Shown here piece after piece: positions 33,721-41,635 of a DNA stretch of 64,000 nucleotides (its first letter is position 1; each line of letters opens with the position of its first letter). The notes under the pieces are model-generated. The model saw only the letters and a program-made list of their open reading frames with translations, made no database searches and was not told where the DNA came from. A program made the position numbers and the translations under genes. The stretch is from contig NC_015573.1 in the NCBI RefSeq assembly GCF_000214705.1, forward strand, positions 2,921,001 through 2,985,000, given 5' to 3'. Origin of the DNA: Desulfofundulus kuznetsovii DSM 6115 (GTDB taxonomy: Bacteria > Bacillota > Desulfotomaculia > Desulfotomaculales > Desulfovirgulaceae).

Positions 33721-34884
33721 CTACATTGCCTGCCGGTAGATGTCAATTATGTCGTCCAGGGTGGCCAGGCGCGGGTTGGTCAGGCTGCAGGCATCCTTCA
33801 TGGCGTTTTCGGCCATGATGGCCAGGTCTTCCTCCTTCACTCCCAGACCGGCGAGACCGGAAGGAATACCCACATCCTCCGACAGTTTCTGAATGGCGAA
33901 AATAGCCTTTTCGGCGGCTTCACGCACGGAAAGCCCCTCAATGTTTTCGCCCAAAGCCACCGCAATGTCGGCAAACCGCTGCGGGCAGGCAATCAGGTTG
34001 AAACGGCAGACATGGGGGAGCAGGATGGCATTGCACACGCCATGGGGAAGGTTATAGAAGCCGCCCAGTTGATGGGCCATGGCGTGGACGTAACCCAGGC
34101 TGGCGTTGTTGAAAGCCATGCCGGCCAGGAACTCGGCATAAGCCATCCTATCCCGGGCTTCCATGTTCTGACCGTTGGCCACGGCCTGGCGCAGGTTGCC
34201 GGCAATTAACTTCATGGCCATCAGCGCCGCCGAATCGGTAACCGGGGTGGCCATGGTCGAAACATACGCTTCCACGGCGTGGGTTAAAGCATCCATCCCC
34301 GTCGCCGCCGTCAGGGCCGGGGGCATGCCCACCATGAGCAGGGGGTCGTTTATGGCCACGTTGGGGGTAACCCGCCAGTCCACGATGGCCATTTTCACCT
34401 TCCGGTCGGTATCGGTAATGATGCAGAAACGGGTCATTTCGCTGGCCGTCCCCGCGGTGGTGTTCACGGCAATAAAGGGTGGCATGGGCTTGCTGGACTT
34501 GTCCACGCCTTCATAATCCCTGATGTTGCCCCCGTTGGTGGCCACAATGCCGATACCTTTGGCGCAATCGTGGGAGCTGCCGCCGCCCAGGGAGATGATC
34601 ATGTCGCACCGGTTTTCCTGGAACACTTTTAAGCCGTCATGGACGTTGATGTCGGTGGGATTGGGCTCGGCCCCGGCAAAGATAACGGCCTCGGCGCCGG
34701 CCTCTTCCACCTGCGCCTTAATCTGGTCGGCCATGCCGGACTTGGCCAGGTAGGCGTCCGTAACAATGAGCGCCCTTTTGCCGCCGAGAATTTTCACCTG
34801 TTCGCCGACCTTTTTGTGAGCCCCAATACCCATGAGGTTCACCGTAGGGATGTAATACCCGTAAACCTGTTCACCCAATGCCAT
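33721..34884 (-). CDS. Iron-containing alcohol dehydrogenase
   Basis: 387 residues, group III ADH. NAD-binding [14 protein letters not shown] (about residue 98), and metal-ligand region with [16 protein letters not shown] and LPHV, containing the His residues and an upstream Asp. It oxidises alcohols or reduces aldehydes with NAD(H). It has its own sigma-54 promoter, a terminator, and the NtrC-type regulator gene next upstream. Together with AOR it could move carbon between alcohol, aldehyde and acid. Confidence 0.92.
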   Translation of the reverse strand: MALGEQVYGYYIPTVNLMGIGAHKKVGEQVKILGGKRALIVTDAYLAKSGMADQIKAQVEEAGAEAVIFAGAEPNPTDINVHDGLKVFQENRCDMIISLGGGSSHDCAKGIGIVATNGGNIRDYEGVDKSSKPMPPFIAVNTTAGTASEMTRFCIITDTDRKVKMAIVDWRVTPNVAINDPLLMVGMPPALTAATGMDALTHAVEAYVSTMATPVTDSAALMAMKLIAGNLRQAVANGQNMEARDRMAYAEFLAGMAFNNASLGYVHAMAHQLGGFYNLPHGVCNAILLPHVCRFNLIACPQRFADIAVALGENIEGLSVREAAEKAIFAIQKLSEDVGIPSGLAGLGVKEEDLAIMAENAMKDACSLTNPRLATLDDIIDIYRQAM

Positions 34885-34983
34885 TAAAACCGCCTCCCTG
34901 TACTTAGTGTTCTAGAGAGGAATAAACAATCATATTTATCCCTCTCCCTGCAAGAATTTTTATTTTTCGATTATTTAAAGTAA

Positions 34984-34999
34984 GGCAATATTCATGCCA
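34984..34999 (-). promoter_or_regulatory. Sigma-54 (-24/-12) promoter of alcohol dehydrogenase 1
   Basis: The minus strand reads TGGCAT, five bases, TTGCC: GG and GC dinucleotides with ideal spacing for RpoN. It lies about 100 bp before the ADH start. The next gene upstream encodes a sigma-54 response regulator. Confidence 0.7.
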
Positions 35000-35106
35000 G
35001 AGATAAAAATCTTAAAATTCGCTACGCTTAAGGCAACCCTGTGTTGACAGCGTTCCATTACGGGACAAAAGCTTAGCCAATTTGGAGCGGGGAGTTTCAA
35101 TTTAGT

Positions 35107-35130
35107 AATTTTGAAGCGAATTTTGAAGCG
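35107..35130. promoter_or_regulatory. Tandem 12-bp repeats, candidate enhancer for ADH 1
   Basis: AATTTTGAAGCG is present twice head to tail (35107-35118 and 35119-35130), about 110-130 bp upstream of the sigma-54 promoter. This distance suits binding sites of an NtrC-type activator. The link to the neighbouring regulator is inferred. The rest of 34885-35272 is AT-rich with no gene. Confidence 0.45.
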
Positions 35131-35141
35131 GCCCTCTCAAG

Positions 35142-35172
35142 AAAAAAACCGCTTTCGGCGGGAAAGCGGTTG
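35142..35172 (-). terminator. Terminator of the ADH2-kinase-regulator operon
   Basis: Stem ACCGCTTTC/GAAAGCGGT (35148-35170), then TTTTTTT on the minus strand. It lies 100 bp after the stop of the response regulator. Confidence 0.85.
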
Positions 35173-35272
35173 GTCTGCCGTGTGTGAAAAGCCAAACTTG
35201 CCGGTGGGTACCGGACGCAGGGTGCACATCACGGGAAACGCCGGAGCGAGGGGGCAACGACGTCCCCTGTAA

Positions 35273-36829
35273 TCAGCTGTTTCTTGCCTCGCCCTGCATT
35301 TCTTTTAATTTCCGGTAGAGGGTATTCCGGCCGATACCCAGTATGCGTGCGGCCAGGGTAATATTGCCGCGGGAATAACTCAGGGCCTGATTGATGGCTT
35401 CCCTTTCCATCTCTTCAATGGTTGCGGGAGGCGGGCAGGGCAGGCCCCTGCGGGACATCACTTCCAGCACCCTTTTTTCCAGTGCCTTTAACAAATGAAA
35501 AACCCGTGGCAGTTCCCCGTCCTCGAGGCCGGCCAGGAAATCATCCGCACGCACCAGGTTTTGCAGTTGGGCCAAAGAAGGCGAGCCTTCCGGTTGATCA
35601 CCCGGGGGTACCGCCCCCGGTCTTTTGAAACGGTTCAGGGCACCGGTTATGCGGTTGGAGAGGTGCCCGGGTAAAATTACCGTGCCGTCGCACAGGGCCG
35701 CGGCCTGGTGGATGGCATTAACCAGTTCCCGCACGTTGCCCGGCCAGGAATATTGCATCATGATTTTCATTGCTTCAGGGGAGATTTTTATACTCTGACC
35801 TGTTCCATGTCCGGCAAGCTCATTTAAAAAATGATTGACCAGCACCGGAATATCTTCTTTGCGTTCCCTTAAAGGGGGAAGATGCAGCCGCACCACGTCA
35901 AGCCGGTAAAATAAATCTTCCCGAAAGCTTTTTTCCCTGACGGCCTGCTCCAGATCCACATTGGTGGCGGCAATTACGCGAACATCGGTTTTAATGGGCT
36001 TTTCTCCCCCCACCCGCATGAACTCCCCGGTTTCCAGCACCCGGAGGAGCTTAACCTGGATGGACAGGCTGGCCTCACCAATTTCATCCAGGAATAGTGT
36101 ACCATGGTTGGCCAGTTCGAAAATACCCCTGCGCTGGCCGGTGGCACCTGTAAACGCACCCTTTTCATGGCCAAACAACTCGCTTTCCAGAAGATTTTCC
36201 GGCAGCGCTCCGCAGTTAACGGGAATAAAGGGGCGGTCGCTCCGGTGGCTGGCCGCATGGATGAAGCGGGCCAGCACTTCCTTGCCCGTACCGGTTTCCC
36301 CCTGGATGAGCACGTTAACATCCTTGCGGGCAATTTTAAAAGCCACGGAAAGAAGCTGGTTCATGGCCCGGCTGTTTCCGACAATTATTCCCGCCCGGGC
36401 GGCAATATGACCCCATTCGGCGGTGGTAAGCCTTTTTTTCCTCTCTTCAGCACCACCGGCAAAATCAAGGGCTTTATCTATCAAGGCCTCGATTTGCGAA
36501 ATGTCCTCGAAAGGCTTCTCAATGTAATCGTAAGCCCCCAGTTGAATGGCCCTTACGGCCGTCCTGGTGGTGCTGTATCCCGTCATGATTATGACTTCAC
36601 AGCCGGGCTGTACCTTTTTTATCTCCTGGAGCAGGAACAGCCCGTTGAAATCGGGCAGCTTCAAATCAACCACCGCCACGTGAAACTTCTGGTCGTTAAT
36701 GGCCTCGCGGGCCTCCTGGCCACTTGCAGCTACGGCTACCCGGTACCCTTTTCTTTCCAGCAGGCAACGGAAAAAGGTACCTACCTCCACTTCATCATCT
36801 ACCACCAGGATACGTGCCTGCAAAGACAA
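35273..36829 (-). CDS. NtrC-family response regulator (REC-AAA-Fis)
   Basis: 518 residues. The receiver domain has the acidic pocket VVDDE and phospho-acceptor Asp in VVDLKLP (about 55). The sigma-54 domain has Walker A GETGTGKE (about 180), the GAFTGA loop in GHEKGAFTGATGQ, and LFLDEIGEA. A Fis HTH ends the protein (LAARILGIGRNTLYRKLKE), after an extended linker of about 100 residues. It pairs with the kinase at 36867 and probably activates the sigma-54 promoter at 34984. Confidence 0.92.
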   Translation of the reverse strand: MSLQARILVVDDEVEVGTFFRCLLERKGYRVAVAASGQEAREAINDQKFHVAVVDLKLPDFNGLFLLQEIKKVQPGCEVIIMTGYSTTRTAVRAIQLGAYDYIEKPFEDISQIEALIDKALDFAGGAEERKKRLTTAEWGHIAARAGIIVGNSRAMNQLLSVAFKIARKDVNVLIQGETGTGKEVLARFIHAASHRSDRPFIPVNCGALPENLLESELFGHEKGAFTGATGQRRGIFELANHGTLFLDEIGEASLSIQVKLLRVLETGEFMRVGGEKPIKTDVRVIAATNVDLEQAVREKSFREDLFYRLDVVRLHLPPLRERKEDIPVLVNHFLNELAGHGTGQSIKISPEAMKIMMQYSWPGNVRELVNAIHQAAALCDGTVILPGHLSNRITGALNRFKRPGAVPPGDQPEGSPSLAQLQNLVRADDFLAGLEDGELPRVFHLLKALEKRVLEVMSRRGLPCPPPATIEEMEREAINQALSYSRGNITLAARILGIGRNTLYRKLKEMQGEARNS

Positions 36830-36866
36830 AATAATCCCTCCGGGAACAAGCTGAATTTAGAAAAAT

Positions 36867-38225
36867 CTAGGACCGGTCCTCCTCCAAAGGGAGGACCAGC
36901 GTAAAGGTGCTTCCCTCACCCGGCCGGCTCTCTACTTCGATGGTCCCTCCGTGGGCCCGGGCAATGCCAAGGCTCACGCTCAACCCCAGCCCGGTACCCC
37001 GGGAAGCTTCTTTCGTCGTAAAAAAGGGATCAAACACCCGGCTCATATTTTCAGGGGAAATTCCCTGCCCGTTATCCTGAACAGTCACGACTGCACAACG
37101 CCGCCCGTTTTCATCCCTGCGCACCCCGGTGCGGATATGAATATACCTTTCCCTTTCCACCCCTTCTAAAGCATCCCGGGCATTGAGCAACAGGTTGATC
37201 AAGACCTGGTCGAGCTGCTGCCCGTTGGCGGCCACCCTGGGCAGGTCCGGGGCCAGGTCCGTGCAGACATTGATCCCGTTCCGGTTAATCTGATATTTAA
37301 CCAGGCTCAGCACCCTTTCCACCACCTCATTGAGGTCGGTGGGAGCTACCACCGGCGGCTCCTGGCGGGCAAAGGTGAGCAGGTTCTGGATTATTTTTTT
37401 GCAGCGCAGGCCGCAGGTGACGATATCCTTGAGCAACTGGGAAGCCGGGTGTTCAGGCTCAAGCTCACGCTGCAGCATCTGGGCGTTGCCAATGATCACG
37501 GTCATGGGACTGTTAAGTTCGTGGGCCACTCCCGCAGCCATTTCACCTATGGCTGCCAGCTTGGCCGACTGGATCAGTTGAGCCTGCATTTGCACCCGCG
37601 CCCGGAAGGCTTCCTCCCATTCCCGCTTGGCCTGGACCACTTCCTCGTAAAGCCGGCGGTTCTGGACGCAGATGGCCAGCTGATCCGCCAGCTGCCGGGC
37701 AAAAGTTAAATCATTTTGGGAGTAGATATTTTTTTCCCGGGTGCCAATTACCAGCATACCAATGATGTTTTGCTTCACTTTAAGGGGGTCCAAGATCAAA
37801 CAGTTGAGCTCGAACTGCCGCACGGGAAGCTCCTCAAGAAGTTTCCCGTCGCCGGCAACACACAGGTACACCTGTTCTTGCTGTTTTCTAATGGTCTCCC
37901 AGAGCACCGAATTCCGGGGCACCACCAGACCGTTGCACGGCAGCGGAGGCTGCGTGGCCACCAGGCGCAGCTCACTGCCTTCCAGCGTGATCAGGCCCAG
38001 AAAATCACACGGGATAACCAGGGGAAGGTTTTCATAAACCCTTTGCACGATCATTTCCAGGGACATATCGATATTGATATCCCGGCTTAACTGGTGGATG
38101 ATCTCCAGGCGGCGGTTCTGGATAACAATTTCCCGGTTGCGTTTTTTCAGCTCCACGTAATAATTCAGCTTGGATGACCTGACCCCCGTCAAATTCTCAA
38201 TCAGCCTGGCTTTGTCGTCAATCAA
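36867..38225 (-). CDS. Sensor histidine kinase (GAF-HisKA-HATPase)
   Basis: 452 residues, no membrane segment seen, so cytoplasmic. A GAF domain (about 45-195) precedes a coiled-coil, the H-box AAGVAHELNSPMTVI (about 235) and the HATPase domain with N-box NLLLNARDAL, VQDNGQGISPENMSRVFDPF and GTGLGLSVS. It overlaps the upstream ADH gene by 8 bp. It likely senses a soluble ligand, perhaps an alcohol or aldehyde, and phosphorylates the NtrC-type regulator. Confidence 0.92.
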   Translation of the reverse strand: MIDDKARLIENLTGVRSSKLNYYVELKKRNREIVIQNRRLEIIHQLSRDINIDMSLEMIVQRVYENLPLVIPCDFLGLITLEGSELRLVATQPPLPCNGLVVPRNSVLWETIRKQQEQVYLCVAGDGKLLEELPVRQFELNCLILDPLKVKQNIIGMLVIGTREKNIYSQNDLTFARQLADQLAICVQNRRLYEEVVQAKREWEEAFRARVQMQAQLIQSAKLAAIGEMAAGVAHELNSPMTVIIGNAQMLQRELEPEHPASQLLKDIVTCGLRCKKIIQNLLTFARQEPPVVAPTDLNEVVERVLSLVKYQINRNGINVCTDLAPDLPRVAANGQQLDQVLINLLLNARDALEGVERERYIHIRTGVRRDENGRRCAVVTVQDNGQGISPENMSRVFDPFFTTKEASRGTGLGLSVSLGIARAHGGTIEVESRPGEGSTFTLVLPLEEDRS

Positions 38226-39390
38226 CCTGAATCCCTCTCTTCAAGGTCAGAGCAAAAAGGTTATGCAAATCCCTTTCTGTTACATCCCGCGGGTTGGTAA
38301 TAATGCAGGCGTCTTTCAGGGCGTTTTGGGCAAGATTGTTTATACGCTCCTCCGACAGGTTCCCCACGGTAATTTTATCCGGTATGTCAAGATCCCGGGC
38401 CAGCCTGCGCACCGCCTGGATGGCCCTTTCCGCCGCCTCCCATGTACTCAGTCCTGCAATATTCTCGCCCATGGCCTCGGCTATCCGGGCGAATTTTTCC
38501 ACACAGGCGATCATGTTAAACTCCATTACATATGGCAAAAGGATGGCATTGGTTTCTCCATGATGCAAATCCAGCTGCGCGTCCAGCTGGTGGGCCATGG
38601 CATGGGTGGCCCCTAAAATGGCGTTGGAGAAGGCCAGACCGGCCTGTAAAGCAGCCATGGCCATGGCCGACTTGGCCTCCAGGTTGGAGCGGCAGGCAAC
38701 CGATGGACGCAGGTACCTGGCCACCAGGCGTATGGCATTCAAGGCATTTACGTCGGTAAGGGGGGTTGCGGCCAGGGATACAAAGGACTCGATGGCATGG
38801 CTTAAAGCATCCAGCCCGGTGGCAGCCGTCAGCCTGGCGTCCTTGGTCTGGAGTACCACGGGGTCGATAATGGCTATGTCGGGCACCAGGGATTTGGAAA
38901 TAATGGTCATTTTAACCTTGCGCCGGGTGTCAACGATAATGGCAAACTGGGTGACCTCGGACCCCGAACCGGCCGTGGTGGGCACAACCAGCAACGGCGG
39001 GAGGGGGCGGGTGATCTTGTTGACCCCTTCATAATCCTGGATAACCCCCCCGTTGGTGGCCAGGATGGCCACGGCCTTGGCTACGTCGATGGGGCTGCCT
39101 CCTCCCACGGCCAGAATGGCATCGCAGCCCGTGTCCTGGTAGCGCTTGACCCCTTCGATCACCTCATAATCCTTCGGGTTGCTGGTAACCTCGAACCAAA
39201 CCTCAAAGGAAAGGCCGGCCTCCTTGAGCCGGTCGATGGCCCTGTCCACCCACCGGTTGGCCACCACCCCCGGGTCACTGATGACAAAAAGTTTGGTCGC
39301 TCCCAGGCGCAGGGCGCTTTCACCCACCTGGCTCAAGGCCCCCAGGCCGAAAATAATTTCGGGAGCCACAAATTTACTGATCATCCGCAT
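38218..39390 (-). CDS. Second iron-containing alcohol dehydrogenase
   Basis: 390 residues from ATG 39390 (MRMISKF), because GGAGAG lies seven bases upstream; ATG 39405 has no such site. It has AVGGGSPIDVAKAVA and the metal region HAMAHQLDAQLDLHHGETNAILLP. It is similar to but distinct from ADH1. It forms an operon with the kinase and regulator, so the two-component system is made together with one enzyme and may control the other. Confidence 0.9.
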   Translation of the reverse strand: MRMISKFVAPEIIFGLGALSQVGESALRLGATKLFVISDPGVVANRWVDRAIDRLKEAGLSFEVWFEVTSNPKDYEVIEGVKRYQDTGCDAILAVGGGSPIDVAKAVAILATNGGVIQDYEGVNKITRPLPPLLVVPTTAGSGSEVTQFAIIVDTRRKVKMTIISKSLVPDIAIIDPVVLQTKDARLTAATGLDALSHAIESFVSLAATPLTDVNALNAIRLVARYLRPSVACRSNLEAKSAMAMAALQAGLAFSNAILGATHAMAHQLDAQLDLHHGETNAILLPYVMEFNMIACVEKFARIAEAMGENIAGLSTWEAAERAIQAVRRLARDLDIPDKITVGNLSEERINNLAQNALKDACIITNPRDVTERDLHNLFALTLKRGIQVD

Positions 39391-39457
39391 GGGCTTTCTC
39401 TCCATAAAATTTTTTCTAATTGTTTTAATTCTCTATCACCGGGAAACTTCCTGTCGG

Positions 39458-39487
39458 AAAAAAACACCTCCTGGGAAAGGAGGTGTT
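39458..39487 (-). terminator. Terminator-like hairpin in the leader of ADH2
   Basis: Stem AACACCTCC/GGAGGTGTT (39463-39487), with a run of seven T after it on the minus strand. It lies 68 bp upstream of the ADH2 start and in the same orientation. Either it ends an upstream transcript that has since decayed, or it is an attenuator. Confidence 0.65.
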
Positions 39488-39547
39488 CGTGCAAGGCCTA
39501 TTTTTCCTCCATGAGGCCTAAAAAACGCCCCTGAAAACCCAGCGGTT

Positions 39548-39876
39548 ATGAGCGTTGGATTTGGATTAAGCAACATGGTGCGGGCTGAGGGGCAGCCGGT
39601 TCTGGCTATAAAATGTTTTTCGTACTGCCGCTTGTTGGGTTTCAGATTGTGGGTTCGGGATATTTCCAGGCTACGGGCAAGCCGTTCCAAGCCACTATAC
39701 TCGCACTATCACGTCAGGTACTCCTGCTCATACCTCTCCTACTTATCCTTCCGCGGTTCTGGGGCCTTCAGGGTATATGGTGGAGTCCGCCCCTGGCCGA
39801 TCTCGGGTCAACTCTGATAACGTCAGCCTTTTTATGGAGTAGTTTCAGGGCTTCGAGCAAAGATTCAAGTAGCTGA
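39548..39876 (+). pseudogene. Remnant of a MATE-family efflux transporter
   Basis: The translation has a middle-domain piece (GLSNMVRAEGQPVLAIK) and, after a frame change near 39613, a C-terminal piece (SGYFQATGKPFQATILALSRQ, LLLILPRFWGLQG). The intervening domain is missing, and there is no start or full length. It is a decayed gene by internal deletion and frameshift. Confidence 0.6.
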
Positions 39877-39996
39877 GCCTGCTCAGGCAAGAAACCGATC
39901 CATAAGGAGGTAGAAAACAGCTTCTTTCCTTGTAACAATTATCTCAAATAGGTATTGCCAACCAATATTGTATGATATAAACTAATATCAGGTGAT

Positions 39997-40408
39997 GTTC
40001 ACCTTTCATTCTCCCGGGATGTTCCCGGGAAAGGGCAGGGGCTGGCCCGGCGGGAGAAAGCTCCGATGGAACGTGCGCTGGCTGGCAGTGGCGCACGCGA
40101 AGCGGGCTTTAACGATGAGGTTTTCTTTGGGAACTGAGCACTGCCGGGTAGCCTGCACTGGGGTGTACGGGAAACGGCATTCCGGTCGGCCAAACCGTTC
40201 CTGTCCTTCAGGTGGGAGCCTTTGGGCGATAAGACCACCCCGCCGTTTGGAAGCAGTCAGGCTGGATAAAGACGGTGGGCCTTTCGGGTCTGCCGGATGA
40301 CGTACCGGTTTGGCGGTCACTGTTTCGGGCGGGACTCCAGAAGCCCGCGGTCCGCCTGCCCCGTCAGCCGGGCAGGTGGGGATGCCCGGCCTCTCGGAGA
40401 GCGTGAAC
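39997..40408 (+). ncRNA. Large structured RNA candidate, possibly HEARO/omega-RNA-like
   Basis: About 410 nt with many strong pairs and no coding sequence I recognise. GTTCAC (39997) can close with GTGAAC (40403-40408). TTCTCCC (40009) pairs with GGGAGAA (40052-40058), GTGCGC with GCGCAC, AACGG (40173) with CCGTT (40195-40199), and GCCGGGCA (40367-40374) with TGCCCGGC (40383-40390). Single-stranded blocks such as CAGGTGGGAGCC remind me of HEARO RNA, the guide RNA of IscB/IsrB elements. No IscB-type gene is next to it. The family name is a hypothesis. Confidence 0.4.
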
Positions 40409-40476
40409 TGCTTTTGCTGTCGCTTTTTCGCTACTTGATAGAAGTTGATAGCAAAAATGAAACAGGAGCGATGCTC

Positions 40477-41028
40477 ATGAAGGTTGTTGGTGTAGTAGGT
40501 AGTCCCAGACGTGGTGGCAACACTGAAATTCTTGTTGAAACAGTGCTGGCAGGAGCTGCTGGGGCCGGAGCAAAAACGGAAGTGTACAGGCTTAACGAAC
40601 TCAATATTCGTGGGTGCCAAGGTTGTTTCTACTGTCAGGAACACGGCAGGTGCCGCCAGAGTGACGACATGACTCTGCTGTATGAGGCACTGCGTACAGC
40701 AGACGGTCTTGTGATCGGGTCGCCTATCTATATGGGTTATTTAACTGCACAGACTAAGTTGTTTCTTGACCGGCTTTTTGCCTTCCTTAAATTGGGGGTT
40801 GGCTGCACTCTGCCGCGAGGAAAGCGAGGTGTTCTTGTTTACTCACAGGGAGGTGGCGAAAATGGAGCATCGGTGATGGAGACACTGAGTTCATTTTTAA
40901 CGACGATGATGGGGATTGAGGTAAAGGGAATTGTAGGCGGGAACGGACTGAATGAGTTAGGTGCGATCAAGCAGAGACATGACCTGTTGGAAAAGGCTTT
41001 CCAGCTTGGTAGAGAATTGGTTGTCTGA
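40477..41028 (+). CDS. NADPH-dependent FMN reductase / iron-sulfur flavoprotein
   Basis: 183 residues from ATG 40477, eight bases after AGGAG. A flavodoxin-like fold begins with VVGSPRRGGNTEIL, the FMN phosphate loop, and contains a CQGCFYCQEHGRC motif that in related proteins binds a 4Fe-4S cluster or forms part of the active site. GSPIYMGYLTAQTKLFLDRL is the second flavin motif. Probably a cytoplasmic oxidoreductase of unknown substrate. Its 3' end overlaps the junction where the cas6 remnant on the other strand was cut. Confidence 0.85.
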   Translation: MKVVGVVGSPRRGGNTEILVETVLAGAAGAGAKTEVYRLNELNIRGCQGCFYCQEHGRCRQSDDMTLLYEALRTADGLVIGSPIYMGYLTAQTKLFLDRLFAFLKLGVGCTLPRGKRGVLVYSQGGGENGASVMETLSSFLTTMMGIEVKGIVGGNGLNELGAIKQRHDLLEKAFQLGRELVV

Positions 41029-41033
41029 TTGGG

Positions 41034-41425
41034 CTGTTGTTCGCCCAGCTGCAAAAGGGGATGAACTCCGCCACCTCTCCCTCGTATACAGCCCGGCCCA
41101 CCACGCCGCCCATCTTTATCCTGCTGTCCTGGCGGGCGGAAAACCGCTCCCACTGGGGGGGCTCGAGAACGAACGGGCGTGGTACGTTGTCATAATTGCG
41201 GAGAGCCTCCGAACCGGGGGGAGGACTGGTTTCGAAGATGTAGGCATAGGGGCAGTGTTGGTTTAGAAGGCAGTTCCGGCAATCTTTTTGCCGTGATGTA
41301 CAGGTAATGCGCTGGAAAACCCGGCCGAATCCCCCGCGCAGGGTCGAACCCTTGTAGGGCGGCAGGATCAGCCCTTCCCGGCCGGCCACCAGGATTATCT
41401 CGTAGATGGCAACGTGAAAATTCAC
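41034..41425 (-). pseudogene. cas6: Truncated cas6 (CRISPR pre-crRNA endoribonuclease)
   Basis: From GTG 41425 the frame reads FHVAIYEIILVAGREGL, then LPPYKGSTLRGGFGRVFQ, a Cys-rich insert, and PYAYIFETSPPPG ... PRPFVLEPP, all typical of Cas6 of the RAMP superfamily. Near 41050 the frame shifts (GEVAEFIP to LLQLGE), and homology stops at about 41034, just before the C-terminal G-rich loop that Cas6 needs. No other cas6 is visible in the window. So this copy is probably inactive. Confidence 0.75.
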
Positions 41426-41635
41426 CAGTGGGTAGAAAGAGAGCTGTTTTCTACCTCCACTCACGTCGTAAGCGTTAGCCTTGACGTCGTCCATGGTCAC
41501 GTAGACGATCTTCGGCGGGCCGTCTACATGGTACCCCGGCTCTACCGGCGAGTAGTTATAAAACCCCTCCATCACTTCGCCCTGGCCTTTAAGGTCGACC
41601 ACGGGCTTGTTTATCCCCGGCACCTTCGGATCTAG
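41426..41635 (-). pseudogene. Unrecognised C-terminal gene fragment cut by the IS1182-like element
   Basis: In frame with the cas6 remnant, about 70 residues read LDPKVPGINKPVVD, EGFYNYSPVEPGYHVDGPP and TMDDVKANAYDVSGG. The text looks like real protein but I do not recognise the family. The IS interrupts it at a CTAG duplication; rejoining the flanks keeps the frame for only about 15 bp (43546-43560) before a terminator, so little is left upstream. Confidence 0.4.

Noticed and set aside
39613-39876. MATE transporter called as a functional gene
   Set aside because: Only fragments of the middle and end of the family are present and in different frames.
39992-40300. 102-residue plus-strand open frame in the structured region
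   Set aside because: The composition is Arg/Gly/Pro-rich and there is no domain; strong stem pairs explain the sequence better as RNA.
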